A program made the translations under genes and the position numbers. From an uncultured Christensenellaceae bacterium (GTDB taxonomy: Bacteria; Bacillota; Clostridia; Christensenellales; UBA3700), in the NCBI GenBank assembly GCA_944380355.1, contig CALWHJ010000011.1, positions 1 to 54,360 on the forward strand: 54,360 nt of DNA. Direction: 5' to 3'. This document shows positions 7,648 to 16,940 of this stretch, piece by piece (the first letter of the stretch is position 1; each line of letters opens with the position of its first letter). The notes beneath the pieces are model-generated. The model was given only the letters and a program-made list of their open reading frames with translations. It was not told where the DNA came from and did no database searches.

Positions 7648-8406
7648 ATGCAAGAGATAACTTCGCTTCAAAATCCCAAAATACAGCATATAAGAAAGCT
7701 TAAGGACAAGGCGTACAGAAAAGAGTGCAGTCAGTACTTTGTCGAGGGAGAAAACCTCGTCAAGGATTTGCCTTGCGAAGCGCCCGTAAAGGAAGTTTTC
7801 GTACTAAAAAGCAGGATAGAAAACTATTCGTATATTTTATCGCGTTACGACGATACTATTTGTTATGCCGTAGACGATAAGACTATGAAGGCTATGAGCG
7901 AAACAGTTACGCCTTCGGGCATTCTCGTACTCGTGCAGTATGCAGAAAAAGAATTGGATTTGTCGGGTAATATAGTGATAACCGACGGCGTGAGCGACCC
8001 GGGCAATATGGGTACCATAATAAGAACGTGCGTTGCTTGCGGCATAAGACAAATCATAGCCGTAGACAGCGCGGATTGTTTTTCGGGAAAGGTACTGAGA
8101 GCGTCAATGGGCGGCGTGTTTAAAATAAATATCAATAAGTTATCCAGAGAAGAAACCGTTAAAACGCTTAAAATTTCAGGTCATACCGTATATTCGCTGG
8201 ATATGAACGGTCAAAACATATTTAGGACAGAGAAGCCTCAAGGACATTTTGCGCTGGCGGTAGGAAGCGAAAGCAGAGGTTTGTCGCAAGAATTCAGAAA
8301 TGCAAGCAAAGTGATATCCTTGCCTATGGCAGGGCAGATGGAATCGCTTAACGCTGCGGTTAGTCTTTCGGTTGCTCTTTATGAGCTGGTTTTCAACAAA
8401 GCTTAA
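7648..8406 (+). CDS. TrmH/SpoU family RNA 2'-O-methyltransferase
   Basis: SPOUT-fold, S-adenosylmethionine-dependent methyltransferase acting on the ribose of rRNA or tRNA. An N-terminal substrate-binding part (SLQNPKIQHIRKLKDKAYR, as in the YsgA/RlmB-like group) precedes the three SPOUT motifs: DGVSDPGNMGTIIRT (about 111), VGSESRGLS (about 205) and LPMAGQMESLNAAVSLSVAL (about 225), which form the knotted cofactor site. Length 252 residues. In-frame GTG at 7633 lies upstream of the predicted transcript start, so ATG at 7648 is chosen. Position next to rplT matches ysgA in Bacillus. The exact nucleotide target is not predictable. Confidence 0.9.
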   Translation: MQEITSLQNPKIQHIRKLKDKAYRKECSQYFVEGENLVKDLPCEAPVKEVFVLKSRIENYSYILSRYDDTICYAVDDKTMKAMSETVTPSGILVLVQYAEKELDLSGNIVITDGVSDPGNMGTIIRTCVACGIRQIIAVDSADCFSGKVLRASMGGVFKININKLSREETVKTLKISGHTVYSLDMNGQNIFRTEKPQGHFALAVGSESRGLSQEFRNASKVISLPMAGQMESLNAAVSLSVALYELVFNKA

Positions 8407-8417
8407 TCGCAAAACTC

Positions 8418-8447
8418 TTGACAATAAGAGTGTATTGCGGATAATAT
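8418..8447 (+). promoter_or_regulatory. Promoter of the DUF1292 gene
   Basis: TTGACA (8418-8423), 18-nt spacer, TAATAT (8442-8447), just after the methyltransferase stop. Confidence 0.7.
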
Positions 8448-8478
8448 AATAATGTAAATACATCAGGAGGATATATAA

Positions 8479-8784
8479 ATGGCTGACAACTTAAACAACG
8501 AAGAAATGCTGGACGACGAAATCATCGTTATGGTTGACGAAGAGGGTAAGGAAGTAGAATTTACTCATATTGCTACTCTTGACTACAACGACGAGTGGTA
8601 TATATACGTTCAACCCGTAGAGCTCGGAGATATGGACGAAGACGAAATGTTCATTTTCAAAATCGAAGAGGATGAAAACGGTAACGATTTGTTCACTCCA
8701 GTCGAAGACGAAGATTTGCTCGATAAACTCTATCAGGAATATCTCAAAGAGTGTGACATTCAGGACGCAAAAGAAGAAAACTGA
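8479..8784 (+). CDS. DUF1292 family small acidic protein
   Basis: A 101-residue, very acidic protein of the DUF1292 (YrzB-like) family, common in Bacillota and without a known function. The family pattern is visible: an N-terminal IIVMVDEEGKEVEFTHIATLDYNDEWYI region followed by FKIEEDENG and an acidic tail. AGGAGG lies before the ATG. It has its own promoter and terminator, so it is a monocistronic unit. No membrane segment or catalytic motif is seen. Confidence 0.85.
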   Translation: MADNLNNEEMLDDEIIVMVDEEGKEVEFTHIATLDYNDEWYIYVQPVELGDMDEDEMFIFKIEEDENGNDLFTPVEDEDLLDKLYQEYLKECDIQDAKEEN

Positions 8785-8790
8785 TAACGG

Positions 8791-8821
8791 CGCGCTTCCC
8801 AAAGGAGGCGCGAATTTTTTT
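8791..8821 (+). terminator. Intrinsic terminator after the DUF1292 gene
   Basis: CGCGCTTCC, loop CAAA, GGAGGCGCG (9 bp, one wobble), then AATTTTTTT. The remaining stretch to secD (about 8822-9024) holds no gene I can support. Confidence 0.88.
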
Positions 8822-9024
8822 ATTTTAATGATATAGAAAAGCTTATATCTTTTGACAATATAGGCGGGCAGGTTTGTATTAACAATAAAAACGAAAATAC
8901 GGTGCGATTATAAATTTTCATCATCAGTTAAGAATATATTTGTGATTTGATAGCGCGATTTGTGCTGTAAAGCAGAGTCGTATGCAATTTTTACCTTTTG
9001 CATACAAAAAAACAAAAAATTTTA

Positions 9025-9053
9025 TTGACTTATTTTTATTATATATATATAAT
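9025..9053 (+). promoter_or_regulatory. Promoter of secD-secF
   Basis: TTGACT (9025-9030), 17-nt spacer, TATAAT (9048-9053), with AGGGAGG and the GTG start following. Confidence 0.8.
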
Positions 9054-9089
9054 AGATAATGACTAATAATTTAGGGAGGCAACAACAAG

Positions 9090-10625
9090 GTGAAAAAGTG
9101 GCAGTCAATTGTGATTTTGACAGTATTGGCAGTGCTCATTGTATTCGGCTCGGTGTTTGCGTTCGTTTCTCTCGATAACGGCGAACTCGGCATATACAAT
9201 TACAATGCCTATGTCACAACTATAAGTCTGGGACTTGACCTTAGCGGCGGCGTTTATGCCGTGTACAGCGTCGACGAAGCAAAGCTTACCGACGAGCAAA
9301 AGGACAACCTTGACACATTATTGGAAGGTACCCGTGCTAGTTTGGAATCCTTGCTTTTCAGCAAAGGTTACACGGAAGCTCAGGTTACAGTTTCCAACGA
9401 AAAGATTCGTGTAGAAATTCCTGACGAAGACGATCCCGAAAGAATATTCAATCTTATCGGACGTCCTTCAAGTCTCGAGTTCAAGGAATACGTAGACGGT
9501 GCTGACGGCGACTTGTCTTTGAATGACGAGAGCGGTAGCGTAAAACTCGATAGCAAACTGACCGGTAACGATATTGCAAACGCAGGCGTTTCTTATGACA
9601 ACTCTACGGGTTATTACGTAGTAGCACTCCAGTTTACCGACGAGGGCACTGAGAAGTTTTCCACTACTACCTCGGCTTTGACCGGTAAACAACTCTCCAT
9701 TTGGATAAATGACGAATTCGTAATCGCACCTAGCATAAACTCTGCTATCACGACAGGTTCGGCATCAATCAGCGGTAATTATACTTATGACCAGGCTTAT
9801 GAGCTTGCGGTTCAGATACAGGCAGGTTCGTTCCCCCTTACGCTTAAGCTTGACGAGAGCAATACTTTGACGGCTACTCTCGGTGCATCTGCAATCAAAG
9901 CGGGCGTTATCTCGGGTGTCGTAGGTCTTGTTATCATCTTTATATATATTATCGCTTTCTACAAATTGCTCGGTGTTGCGGCAAGTTTGTCTTTGTGGTA
10001 TTATTCACTGACATATCTTTTCTTTCTTGCGATTTTCCCTTGGGTACAGCTTACGTTGTCCGGTATCGCAGGTGTACTGCTTGCAATAGGTATGGCGGTT
10101 GACGCAAACGTAATTATATTCGAACGTATCAAAGAAGAATATGCGACAGGTAAGACTATGCGTACGGCTGTCAATACAGGATTCAAGCGTTCGCTCGGCG
10201 CAATTCTCGACGGTAACATTACGACGATTATCGGTGCGGTCGTGCTTATTATTGTAGGCGCATCCACCATCAAGAGCTTCGGTATTACGCTGTTGATAGG
10301 TATTATCCTTTCGCTTTTGTCTTCCTTGTTGCTCTCGAGACTTATACTCGAATGTATTCTGAGCTTCTGTGACGAAACGAAAAACAAACTTTTCGGACTT
10401 AAGAGAGTGCTTACAGACGAACAGCTCAAAGAGCTCGAAGCCGAAGAAGAAGCACAGGAAGAAGCTGAAGAAAACAGCGAAGAAGTTATCGAACAGGTGC
10501 TTTCGTCTGACGGTAGCGTAGTTGTGTTGGGTGTTGAACAAAAACAGCCCGCAAAGGCAAAAGTTGCTTCTCCCAAAGCTCCCAAAAAAGCAAAGAAAAA
10601 CAATAAGAAGGGAGGTGCCAGATGA
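9090..10625 (+). CDS. secD: Protein translocase subunit SecD
   Basis: Membrane subunit that, with SecF, uses the proton or sodium gradient to pull secreted proteins through SecYEG. One N-terminal membrane helix precedes the DLSGGVYAVYSV signature and a large outer domain (about 40-260). Five more helices follow and include GMAVDANVIIFERI near 334. The start is GTG, with AGGGAGG ten nt upstream. The C-terminus (after about 440) is extended by an acidic glutamate-rich stretch and a lysine-rich tail that are not part of the core family. The stop overlaps the secF start by four bases (ATGA), implying coupled translation. Confidence 0.96.
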   Translation: MKKWQSIVILTVLAVLIVFGSVFAFVSLDNGELGIYNYNAYVTTISLGLDLSGGVYAVYSVDEAKLTDEQKDNLDTLLEGTRASLESLLFSKGYTEAQVTVSNEKIRVEIPDEDDPERIFNLIGRPSSLEFKEYVDGADGDLSLNDESGSVKLDSKLTGNDIANAGVSYDNSTGYYVVALQFTDEGTEKFSTTTSALTGKQLSIWINDEFVIAPSINSAITTGSASISGNYTYDQAYELAVQIQAGSFPLTLKLDESNTLTATLGASAIKAGVISGVVGLVIIFIYIIAFYKLLGVAASLSLWYYSLTYLFFLAIFPWVQLTLSGIAGVLLAIGMAVDANVIIFERIKEEYATGKTMRTAVNTGFKRSLGAILDGNITTIIGAVVLIIVGASTIKSFGITLLIGIILSLLSSLLLSRLILECILSFCDETKNKLFGLKRVLTDEQLKELEAEEEAQEEAEENSEEVIEQVLSSDGSVVVLGVEQKQPAKAKVASPKAPKKAKKNNKKGGAR

Positions 10626-11746
10626 ATAAAAGTAAACTCATGAATGCCAAAATCGTAGAAAAACACGGCATTTGGGCAATAGCTCCCGTAGTAGTATTCG
10701 TAGTAGCAGTAATAGTATTCGCTTCGTTTGCAGGTATGAATCACGATATTACCAAAGGTCTCAATATCGGTATCGACTTTGCAGGCGGTTCGATTCTGAC
10801 CGTAGAACTCGGCTCCGACGTTTTGAATGATAAAGAAAAGTACGACGAAAATTACGATTATATCGAAAGCGTACTGACCAGTGAAGAGATTGCAGAACAG
10901 GTTGTTGCTTACGCTAAAGAAATTGGCATCAATATTACAAAGAGTGCGGCTGTAGCTTCGATAAGCTACGTTCAGACTTCTGGCAGCGATTTGGAAATGT
11001 CGCTCGTCATCAAGTACGATAATATATCTTCTACTTTCGATACTGAAAACAGCGACCTCACTACTTACCGTAACGGCCTTATCGAAGAGCAGATTAAAGA
11101 CTATTACGAGACTAATTACGAAAACGTAACCGTAAGTACCAACTATATCGGCGCAACCGCGTCTGCATCACTTATCAAGACGGCTTTGCTCTCTATCTTC
11201 ATCACGTTGGTACTCATTTTGATATACATCGCTATCAGATTCGAAGTATGGAGCGGTTTGTCGGCAATTATAGCATTGATACACGACGTTGCAATGATGG
11301 TATGCCTTGTAGCTATCTTCAGAATACAGATTAACAGCGCATTTATTGCAGCGGTAATCACTATCGTATCTTACTCTATCAACAACACCATTGTCGTATT
11401 CGACAGAGCAAGAGAAAACGTTAAGAAGGCTAAGGGCGGTAACAAGACGGCTATTGTAGACAACAATAAACTTGTAAACGAATCCATTGTAGAGACGATG
11501 GCTCGTTCAATCAACTCTACTTTGACGACTATGGTTGCAATCACGTTGTTTGCTATCATAGGTACCGCGTCCGTAAGAGAATTTGCGCTTCCTGTAATCT
11601 TCGGACTTATCGCAGGTTTCTATTCCTCTCTCGTAGTCGCTCCTTCGTTGTATTGTCTAATGAAGAATGCGTCCGACAAGAGAAAATTGGCAAAGAGAGA
11701 CGGCGTCAAAAACGACAAACCCAAATATGCGGGTGCTAAAAACTGA
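10622..11746 (+). CDS. secF: Protein translocase subunit SecF
   Basis: Partner of SecD in export, 374 residues. One N-terminal helix, the signature GLNIGIDFAGGSILTVEL (about 45-62), a periplasm-side domain, then five helices from about 180. The family motif in the fourth helix region (IVSYSINNTIVVFDRARE) is present. It overlaps secD by four nt and ends the operon, followed by a strong terminator. Confidence 0.96.
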   Translation: MNKSKLMNAKIVEKHGIWAIAPVVVFVVAVIVFASFAGMNHDITKGLNIGIDFAGGSILTVELGSDVLNDKEKYDENYDYIESVLTSEEIAEQVVAYAKEIGINITKSAAVASISYVQTSGSDLEMSLVIKYDNISSTFDTENSDLTTYRNGLIEEQIKDYYETNYENVTVSTNYIGATASASLIKTALLSIFITLVLILIYIAIRFEVWSGLSAIIALIHDVAMMVCLVAIFRIQINSAFIAAVITIVSYSINNTIVVFDRARENVKKAKGGNKTAIVDNNKLVNESIVETMARSINSTLTTMVAITLFAIIGTASVREFALPVIFGLIAGFYSSLVVAPSLYCLMKNASDKRKLAKRDGVKNDKPKYAGAKN

Positions 11747-11765
11747 CGTTTAACGAAAACGTTGT

Positions 11766-11796
11766 GCGAGCCGTGAAAGCGGCTCGCTTTTTATTT
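11766..11796 (+). terminator. Intrinsic terminator after secF
   Basis: GCGAGCCG, loop TGAAAG, CGGCTCGC (8 perfect pairs), then TTTTTATTT. Confidence 0.92.
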
Positions 11797-11914
11797 GTTG
11801 CTCAAGAGAATGTCAAAATGACTTTTAGGACAAACTGTGCGTATGTTCAATACAATAAGAAGAGAACTTTAGCCGAAAAAATATCATAAGTGCGATTAAA
11901 AGTCTAAAACACTC

Positions 11915-11943
11915 TTGTTAAAATCGGAGCTTTAATATATAAT
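11915..11943 (+). promoter_or_regulatory. Promoter of the recJ-rel-dtd operon
   Basis: TTGTTA (11915-11920), 17-nt spacer, TATAAT (11938-11943). The transcript would have only about ten nt of leader, just enough for AAGAGG before the ATG at 11960. Confidence 0.75.
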
Positions 11944-11959
11944 GTAAATAAGAGGATTT

Positions 11960-14284
11960 ATGACTGATAAAGACAGAATTGAAATAGCTAAGGACATCAA
12001 AATAGACGAAAGACTAGTGCAAGTGCTAGAGGAGAGAGGATACGATACGAGAGAAAAGATAAACGCTTTTCTCTATCCTTCACTAGATAATCTTACAGAC
12101 CCTAGCGAATATAAGGGATATAATGAAGTAGTGGACAGAATACGCAAAGCAATCGACGAGAAGGAGAGTGTAATTCTTTACGGAGACTACGATTGCGACG
12201 GTATATGCGGAGTGTCCATTCTCAACAATTTTCTTAAATCCAAAGGCGTGAAAGTCGATTGTTTTTTGCCTAACCGACACAATGACGGTTATGGGCTTTC
12301 TGTCGACGCGCTCGAAAAACTTGCAGATAAATATCTCAGCGATTTGCTAATTACCGTAGACTGCGGTATTACCAGCGTTGAGGAGGTCGAATATGCGCGT
12401 GAGGTACTTGGATTTGACGTAATAGTTACCGACCACCACGAACCGGGAGAAGACTTGCCCGATTGTCTGATATTCAATCCTAAGCTTACCGAAAAAGAAG
12501 GAGTGTTCAGAGAACTGTGCGGTGCGGGCGTTGCGCTCCGTATTGTAGAGGGCATTGCGGGTAGAGAAGAAATGCTGAAATACGTCGATATTGCGGCTAT
12601 CGCGACTATTGCGGACGTTGTGCCTTTGGTTTTTGACAACAGAATAATAGCAAAAGCGGGATTGAAACGCATTAATTCTATGGATTGCGCACGCGGTATA
12701 AAAATGCTTGCGAAATCCTGCAGTGAAGGCGAGATAACCTCATACGATATAGGCTTTAAAATTGCGCCGAGAATAAACGCGGCGGGAAGAATAAGCGACG
12801 CAAATTCTGTACTCGACCTCTTCTGTACTACCGATAATTTTCTTCTTGAACACGTTATAAAGGATTTGAATGCCTGCAACGAAGAGAGAATGCAGCTTAC
12901 TGACGATTTGACTGAAGAGTGTATGCAAAAGCTCAAGGGATTTGACTTTGAAAATAATGCCGTAATAGTTTTGTCAAATGCCTATTGGGATGACGGTATT
13001 ATAGGTATAGTTGCGTCGAGGATTGCAGAAACCTTTTCGCGTCCTACCGTTCTTATTACCAAAAACGGAAAAGTATACAAGGGAAGCGGAAGAAGCGTCA
13101 AGGGCATCAATATATTTTCGTACGTATCTCAATGCGCAGACTTGCTTGCGAAATTCGGCGGGCACGCTATGGCTTTCGGATTAACAATTGAAGAGAAAAA
13201 CATAGCCGATTTTGCAAAAAGACTCAATGAAGCGGTAAAAAAAGATTATCCGATGGAGTATTTTATTCCTAAGAAAAGATATGACATAGATATCAGCGAA
13301 GTTGCAAGCGCGCTAGATATGGCCAGAGGCATAAAGCTTCTCGAACCGTTTGGAGAAGGTAATCCCGATATCAGATTCAAAGAGCAGATAAAAAGTATGG
13401 AATTTTCTCAGATGGGCACTACTCAGCATATAGTGCACAAGGAAAAAGAGAGAGAAATTTTACTGTTCGGCGGGTTAAAATACAAAGAGATTTTTTCCCA
13501 AAACGTGCAAAAAAATTTATACTATAAGATGTCTTTGCAAAGCTATAAAGACAGGGTATACGCACAATGTCGGATAAGTGCTTTTACTTGTGATGAGATT
13601 AGCGAACAGGGTGACTTTTCGCAGTATACCGCTACGGGATTCGTGCAAGGCGAAGACAGGGGTGAATACATAGATGAAAATCAGCTTTCCGATATTAAGA
13701 CGGGCATTTTCGGGACTTGTTATATTGCCTACGATATCGACACATATCGCAAATTTATTCAAAAATATAAACCTAATTGCAATTCTCTCGTCAGTGAGAA
13801 CAGAGTAGTGAGCGGCTATGCTCCCGTAAGTAAAATATTATTCTGTCCGGCATCACTCAAAGAGTTGAGTTATTATTCGCTTATCGTGCTGCTCGACGAG
13901 CCTGTGAGTACAGCCGTGTTTAGCAGGATAATCAACAAAAACGCTAAGCTTTATGTGGTACGAAACGTGAATATTTTTTCTAAGCTGGCTGAGTACTTGC
14001 CAAGCTATGAAAAACTGGCTCAAATATTCGGCGTACTGAAAAAAACGCTCGCGTCTAAAAAAATAACCAGCGCGTCCGATTTATATTATAGTATTGCAAA
14101 AGAGTGTAATTTGGAGTATAATGAAATTGCACTGGGAGTGCTTATTTTTGCAGAACTCGGTATCGTCAAGACGTCCCCCGAATTTTATGTGGACGCAAAC
14201 GTCAAAACAAAACTTAGTGAGAGTAAAATATACGCAAGGCTAGAGGCGGCAAGTGGAAGAACAGGAAATCAGATTTATCAATAA
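11960..14284 (+). CDS. recJ: Single-stranded-DNA-specific exonuclease RecJ
   Basis: 5'-3' exonuclease of recombination and mismatch/base-excision repair. The DHH domain carries DYDCDG (about 76-81), VDCGITS (about 133) and DHHEPGE (about 158). The DHHA1 domain has GGHAMAFGL near 400. Together these bind the catalytic metals and DNA. A long C-terminal region (about 440-774) contains the OB fold and a divergent tail, as in Bacillota RecJs. AGAGG precedes the ATG. The 3' end overlaps the rel start by 32 nt. Confidence 0.95.
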   Translation: MTDKDRIEIAKDIKIDERLVQVLEERGYDTREKINAFLYPSLDNLTDPSEYKGYNEVVDRIRKAIDEKESVILYGDYDCDGICGVSILNNFLKSKGVKVDCFLPNRHNDGYGLSVDALEKLADKYLSDLLITVDCGITSVEEVEYAREVLGFDVIVTDHHEPGEDLPDCLIFNPKLTEKEGVFRELCGAGVALRIVEGIAGREEMLKYVDIAAIATIADVVPLVFDNRIIAKAGLKRINSMDCARGIKMLAKSCSEGEITSYDIGFKIAPRINAAGRISDANSVLDLFCTTDNFLLEHVIKDLNACNEERMQLTDDLTEECMQKLKGFDFENNAVIVLSNAYWDDGIIGIVASRIAETFSRPTVLITKNGKVYKGSGRSVKGINIFSYVSQCADLLAKFGGHAMAFGLTIEEKNIADFAKRLNEAVKKDYPMEYFIPKKRYDIDISEVASALDMARGIKLLEPFGEGNPDIRFKEQIKSMEFSQMGTTQHIVHKEKEREILLFGGLKYKEIFSQNVQKNLYYKMSLQSYKDRVYAQCRISAFTCDEISEQGDFSQYTATGFVQGEDRGEYIDENQLSDIKTGIFGTCYIAYDIDTYRKFIQKYKPNCNSLVSENRVVSGYAPVSKILFCPASLKELSYYSLIVLLDEPVSTAVFSRIINKNAKLYVVRNVNIFSKLAEYLPSYEKLAQIFGVLKKTLASKKITSASDLYYSIAKECNLEYNEIALGVLIFAELGIVKTSPEFYVDANVKTKLSESKIYARLEAASGRTGNQIYQ

Positions 14285-16466
14285 AATTAATGAGAATTAC
14301 AGCGAAAATTACGCAGAAAAAATTGTCAAAGCCTACTATTTTGCAAAGACAGCGCATCAGGGGCAGAAAAGGCAGTCGGGTGAAGATTATCTCGTTCACC
14401 CTAAAGCCGTAGCTGAAATTCTAATTGATTTGGGACTTGACTGCGACACCGTCGTAGCCGCGCTTTTGCATGACGTAATCGAGGATACTGAGGTTACTAC
14501 CGAAGAGATTAGTCAGACTTTCGGCAGCGTTGTGGTATCTCTCGTTCAGGGCGTGACAAAATTGAGTAAGCTCAATTTTAAATCTCGACTGGAAGAACAG
14601 GCGGAAAACCTGAGACGTATGTTTATGGCTATGAGCAATGACATACGCGTCATAATCATCAAGCTTGCCGACCGACTTCACAATATGCGTACGTTATCTT
14701 ACAAGGATGAAGAGGGGCAGAAGCGTATTGCTCAGGAAACTCTGGATATTTACGCACCTATCGCTGCGCGCCTCGGTATTTCCAGCGTAAAAGGCGAACT
14801 CGAAGATTTGTGTTTGAGATACCTCTATCCCGACGATTATTACTATATCGCGGAAAAGGTTTCGCAGACCAGAGTGGAAAGACAGGAACTCGTCAATCAT
14901 ATATCAAAAGAGCTTCAGGATATGCTCAAAGAACTGGGCATAGAAGGCGAAGTCAACGGTCGTCCCAAGCATTTTTACAGCATTTACAGAAAGCTGAAAA
15001 AGGGTAAACCTTTTGAACAAATCTATGATTTGATAGCTTTGAGAGTTATCGTGGATAACGTCAAGGATTGCTATGCCGTACTCGGTGCGATTCATACCAA
15101 ATGGAAACCTCTTCCAGGTAGATTCAAGGATTATATTTCGGTGCCTAAAGCAAATATGTATCAGTCCTTGCATACAACGGTGTTGACAGCATACGGCGCG
15201 CCTTTCGAAATTCAAATCCGTACGCACGAAATGCACAAAGTGGCAGAATACGGTATCGCGGCGCACTGGAAATACAAGCAGGGTACCAATACCGATTCTT
15301 CGCAGATAGACGACAATAAGCTTGCGTGGATAAGAAACGTTATGCAGCTTCAGGAAGAGGCAAGCGACTCTCAGGAATATCTGGATATGCTCAAAGTGGA
15401 TTTGTATTCCGACCAGGTATTCGTCTTTACCCCCAAAGGGGACGTATTCAATCTGCCCAACGGGTCTACGGGCGTAGACTTTGCTTATGCGATACACAGT
15501 AAAGTCGGCGAAAAGTGTACGGGTATAAAAGTGAATTCGCGAATAATGCCCGTGAGTACTAAACTTAACAACGGCGACGTTGTGGAAGTAATCACTTCCA
15601 ACGCGTCAAAAGGACCTTCCAGAGACTGGCTCCAGTTTGTAATTACGCCTAGCGCGAAAAGCAAAATCCGTTCTTTCTTCAAAAAGGAGATGAGGGAAGA
15701 AAACGAGAAGAGAGGCAGAGAAATTCTCGAAAAGGAAGCCAAACACCGCGGATACGCCCTCAACGACCTCATATCTTCGGAGAGCTGGGGTAAATACATT
15801 CGCACAAAGTATAACCTCAATAATTCGGAAGAAGTTATGGCTATGGTCGGCTATGGCGAACTTACGTCTTTGCAGGTCATCAACAAGCTTGTAGAATTGT
15901 ATAAGCAGGACCACGTGCAGGAGAGCGTAGAGATTGATAAGCTTACGCGTAAGCCTTCGCAGAAACGTCATAACGGAGGCGTTATCATTAAGGGCGTAGA
16001 GGGCTTGAAATACAGATTTTCACAATGCTGTTCTCCCTTGCCAGGAGACGCTATTCTGGGATATATCTCCCGCAACGGCGGTGTGGTAATCCACAGAGTG
16101 GATTGTCCTAACTGCAAAAACTTCGAACCTGAAAGAATTATCGAGGCGCAATGGCCTATGACAGAGGACGAAAAATTCGTCGCAAATCTCGTCATCAAGG
16201 CACATGACCGTACGGGACTTGTAATCGAAGTTGCTACGCTGATTACAAATATGAAAGTAGCTATGACTAGCATATCGGCAAAATCCGAAAAAGACAGTAC
16301 GGCTACGATAAAAGTATCCGTGGAAGTTACCAATACCAATATGCTCGAAATACTTATGAACAAAATAGAGCAGTCCGTCAAGGGAATAATGAATATTCAG
16401 AGAGCTGCAAAGAGTACGAAAAATACTTCTAAAATCAACAAAAATACAGAGAAGAACAAAAAATGA
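14253..16466 (+). CDS. rel: Bifunctional (p)ppGpp synthetase/hydrolase Rel
   Basis: Central enzyme of the stringent response, 737 residues, all domains present. The HD hydrolase domain has HDVIEDTE near 73. The synthetase domain has YDLIALRVI and RFKDYISVPK near 290; RFKD, rather than the EFDD form of monofunctional RelA, fits the bifunctional Rel/SpoT class. A TGS domain spans about 390-455 and an ACT domain lies at the C-terminus (about 660-730). The best start is GTG at 14253, inside the recJ reading frame, with a weak AGAGG nearby. Downstream dtd overlaps by four nt, so recJ-rel-dtd are translationally coupled. Confidence 0.94.
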   Translation: MEEQEIRFINKINENYSENYAEKIVKAYYFAKTAHQGQKRQSGEDYLVHPKAVAEILIDLGLDCDTVVAALLHDVIEDTEVTTEEISQTFGSVVVSLVQGVTKLSKLNFKSRLEEQAENLRRMFMAMSNDIRVIIIKLADRLHNMRTLSYKDEEGQKRIAQETLDIYAPIAARLGISSVKGELEDLCLRYLYPDDYYYIAEKVSQTRVERQELVNHISKELQDMLKELGIEGEVNGRPKHFYSIYRKLKKGKPFEQIYDLIALRVIVDNVKDCYAVLGAIHTKWKPLPGRFKDYISVPKANMYQSLHTTVLTAYGAPFEIQIRTHEMHKVAEYGIAAHWKYKQGTNTDSSQIDDNKLAWIRNVMQLQEEASDSQEYLDMLKVDLYSDQVFVFTPKGDVFNLPNGSTGVDFAYAIHSKVGEKCTGIKVNSRIMPVSTKLNNGDVVEVITSNASKGPSRDWLQFVITPSAKSKIRSFFKKEMREENEKRGREILEKEAKHRGYALNDLISSESWGKYIRTKYNLNNSEEVMAMVGYGELTSLQVINKLVELYKQDHVQESVEIDKLTRKPSQKRHNGGVIIKGVEGLKYRFSQCCSPLPGDAILGYISRNGGVVIHRVDCPNCKNFEPERIIEAQWPMTEDEKFVANLVIKAHDRTGLVIEVATLITNMKVAMTSISAKSEKDSTATIKVSVEVTNTNMLEILMNKIEQSVKGIMNIQRAAKSTKNTSKINKNTEKNKK

Positions 16467-16900
16467 GAGCAGTAGTACAAAGAGTTAATTACGCAAAACT
16501 CAGCGTAGAGGACAAGCCCGTATCGCAAATTGGCGATGGCTATTTGGTGTTTGTGGGTTACAACAACGACGATACGACGGAAGTATGTAAATACATAGTA
16601 GACAGAATTATCGGTATGCGTATCTTTAAGGACGAAAACAATAAACTCAACAAATCGCTTACAGACGTGGGCGGAGAAGTGATGGTTGTGTCCAATTTTA
16701 CGTTATACGGCAACGCTTTCAGCGGCAGACGTCCCGACTTTTCCAAGTCGGCGCACTTCGATAAGGCAAAACCGCTTTACGATTTTACCGTAAAAGAGTT
16801 TGAAAACAGACTGGGTAAAGTGGCAACCGGCGTATTCGGTGCGCATATGCATATCGATATGTCCAACGACGGACCGATAACTATGATTTTAGAAAAATAA
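16463..16900 (+). CDS. dtd: D-aminoacyl-tRNA deacylase
   Basis: Removes D-amino acids (and glycine from tRNA-Ala) mischarged onto tRNA. 145 residues, usual family length. It starts MRAVVQRVNYAKLSVE and has VVSNFTLYGNAFSGRRPDFS at about 74-93, with the C-terminal DGPITMIL carrying the Gly-Pro motif. The start overlaps the rel stop (ATGA). The rel-dtd pair is a conserved Bacillota arrangement. Confidence 0.96.
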   Translation: MRAVVQRVNYAKLSVEDKPVSQIGDGYLVFVGYNNDDTTEVCKYIVDRIIGMRIFKDENNKLNKSLTDVGGEVMVVSNFTLYGNAFSGRRPDFSKSAHFDKAKPLYDFTVKEFENRLGKVATGVFGAHMHIDMSNDGPITMILEK

Positions 16901-16940
16901 GGCAAGGTTTACGCTATGCGTAAAATAGCAACGGAGTAAT

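Noticed and set aside
10001..10744. 247-codon antisense frame over secD/secF
   Set aside because: Serine-rich low-complexity translation opposite well-conserved export genes; a shadow of their codon bias.
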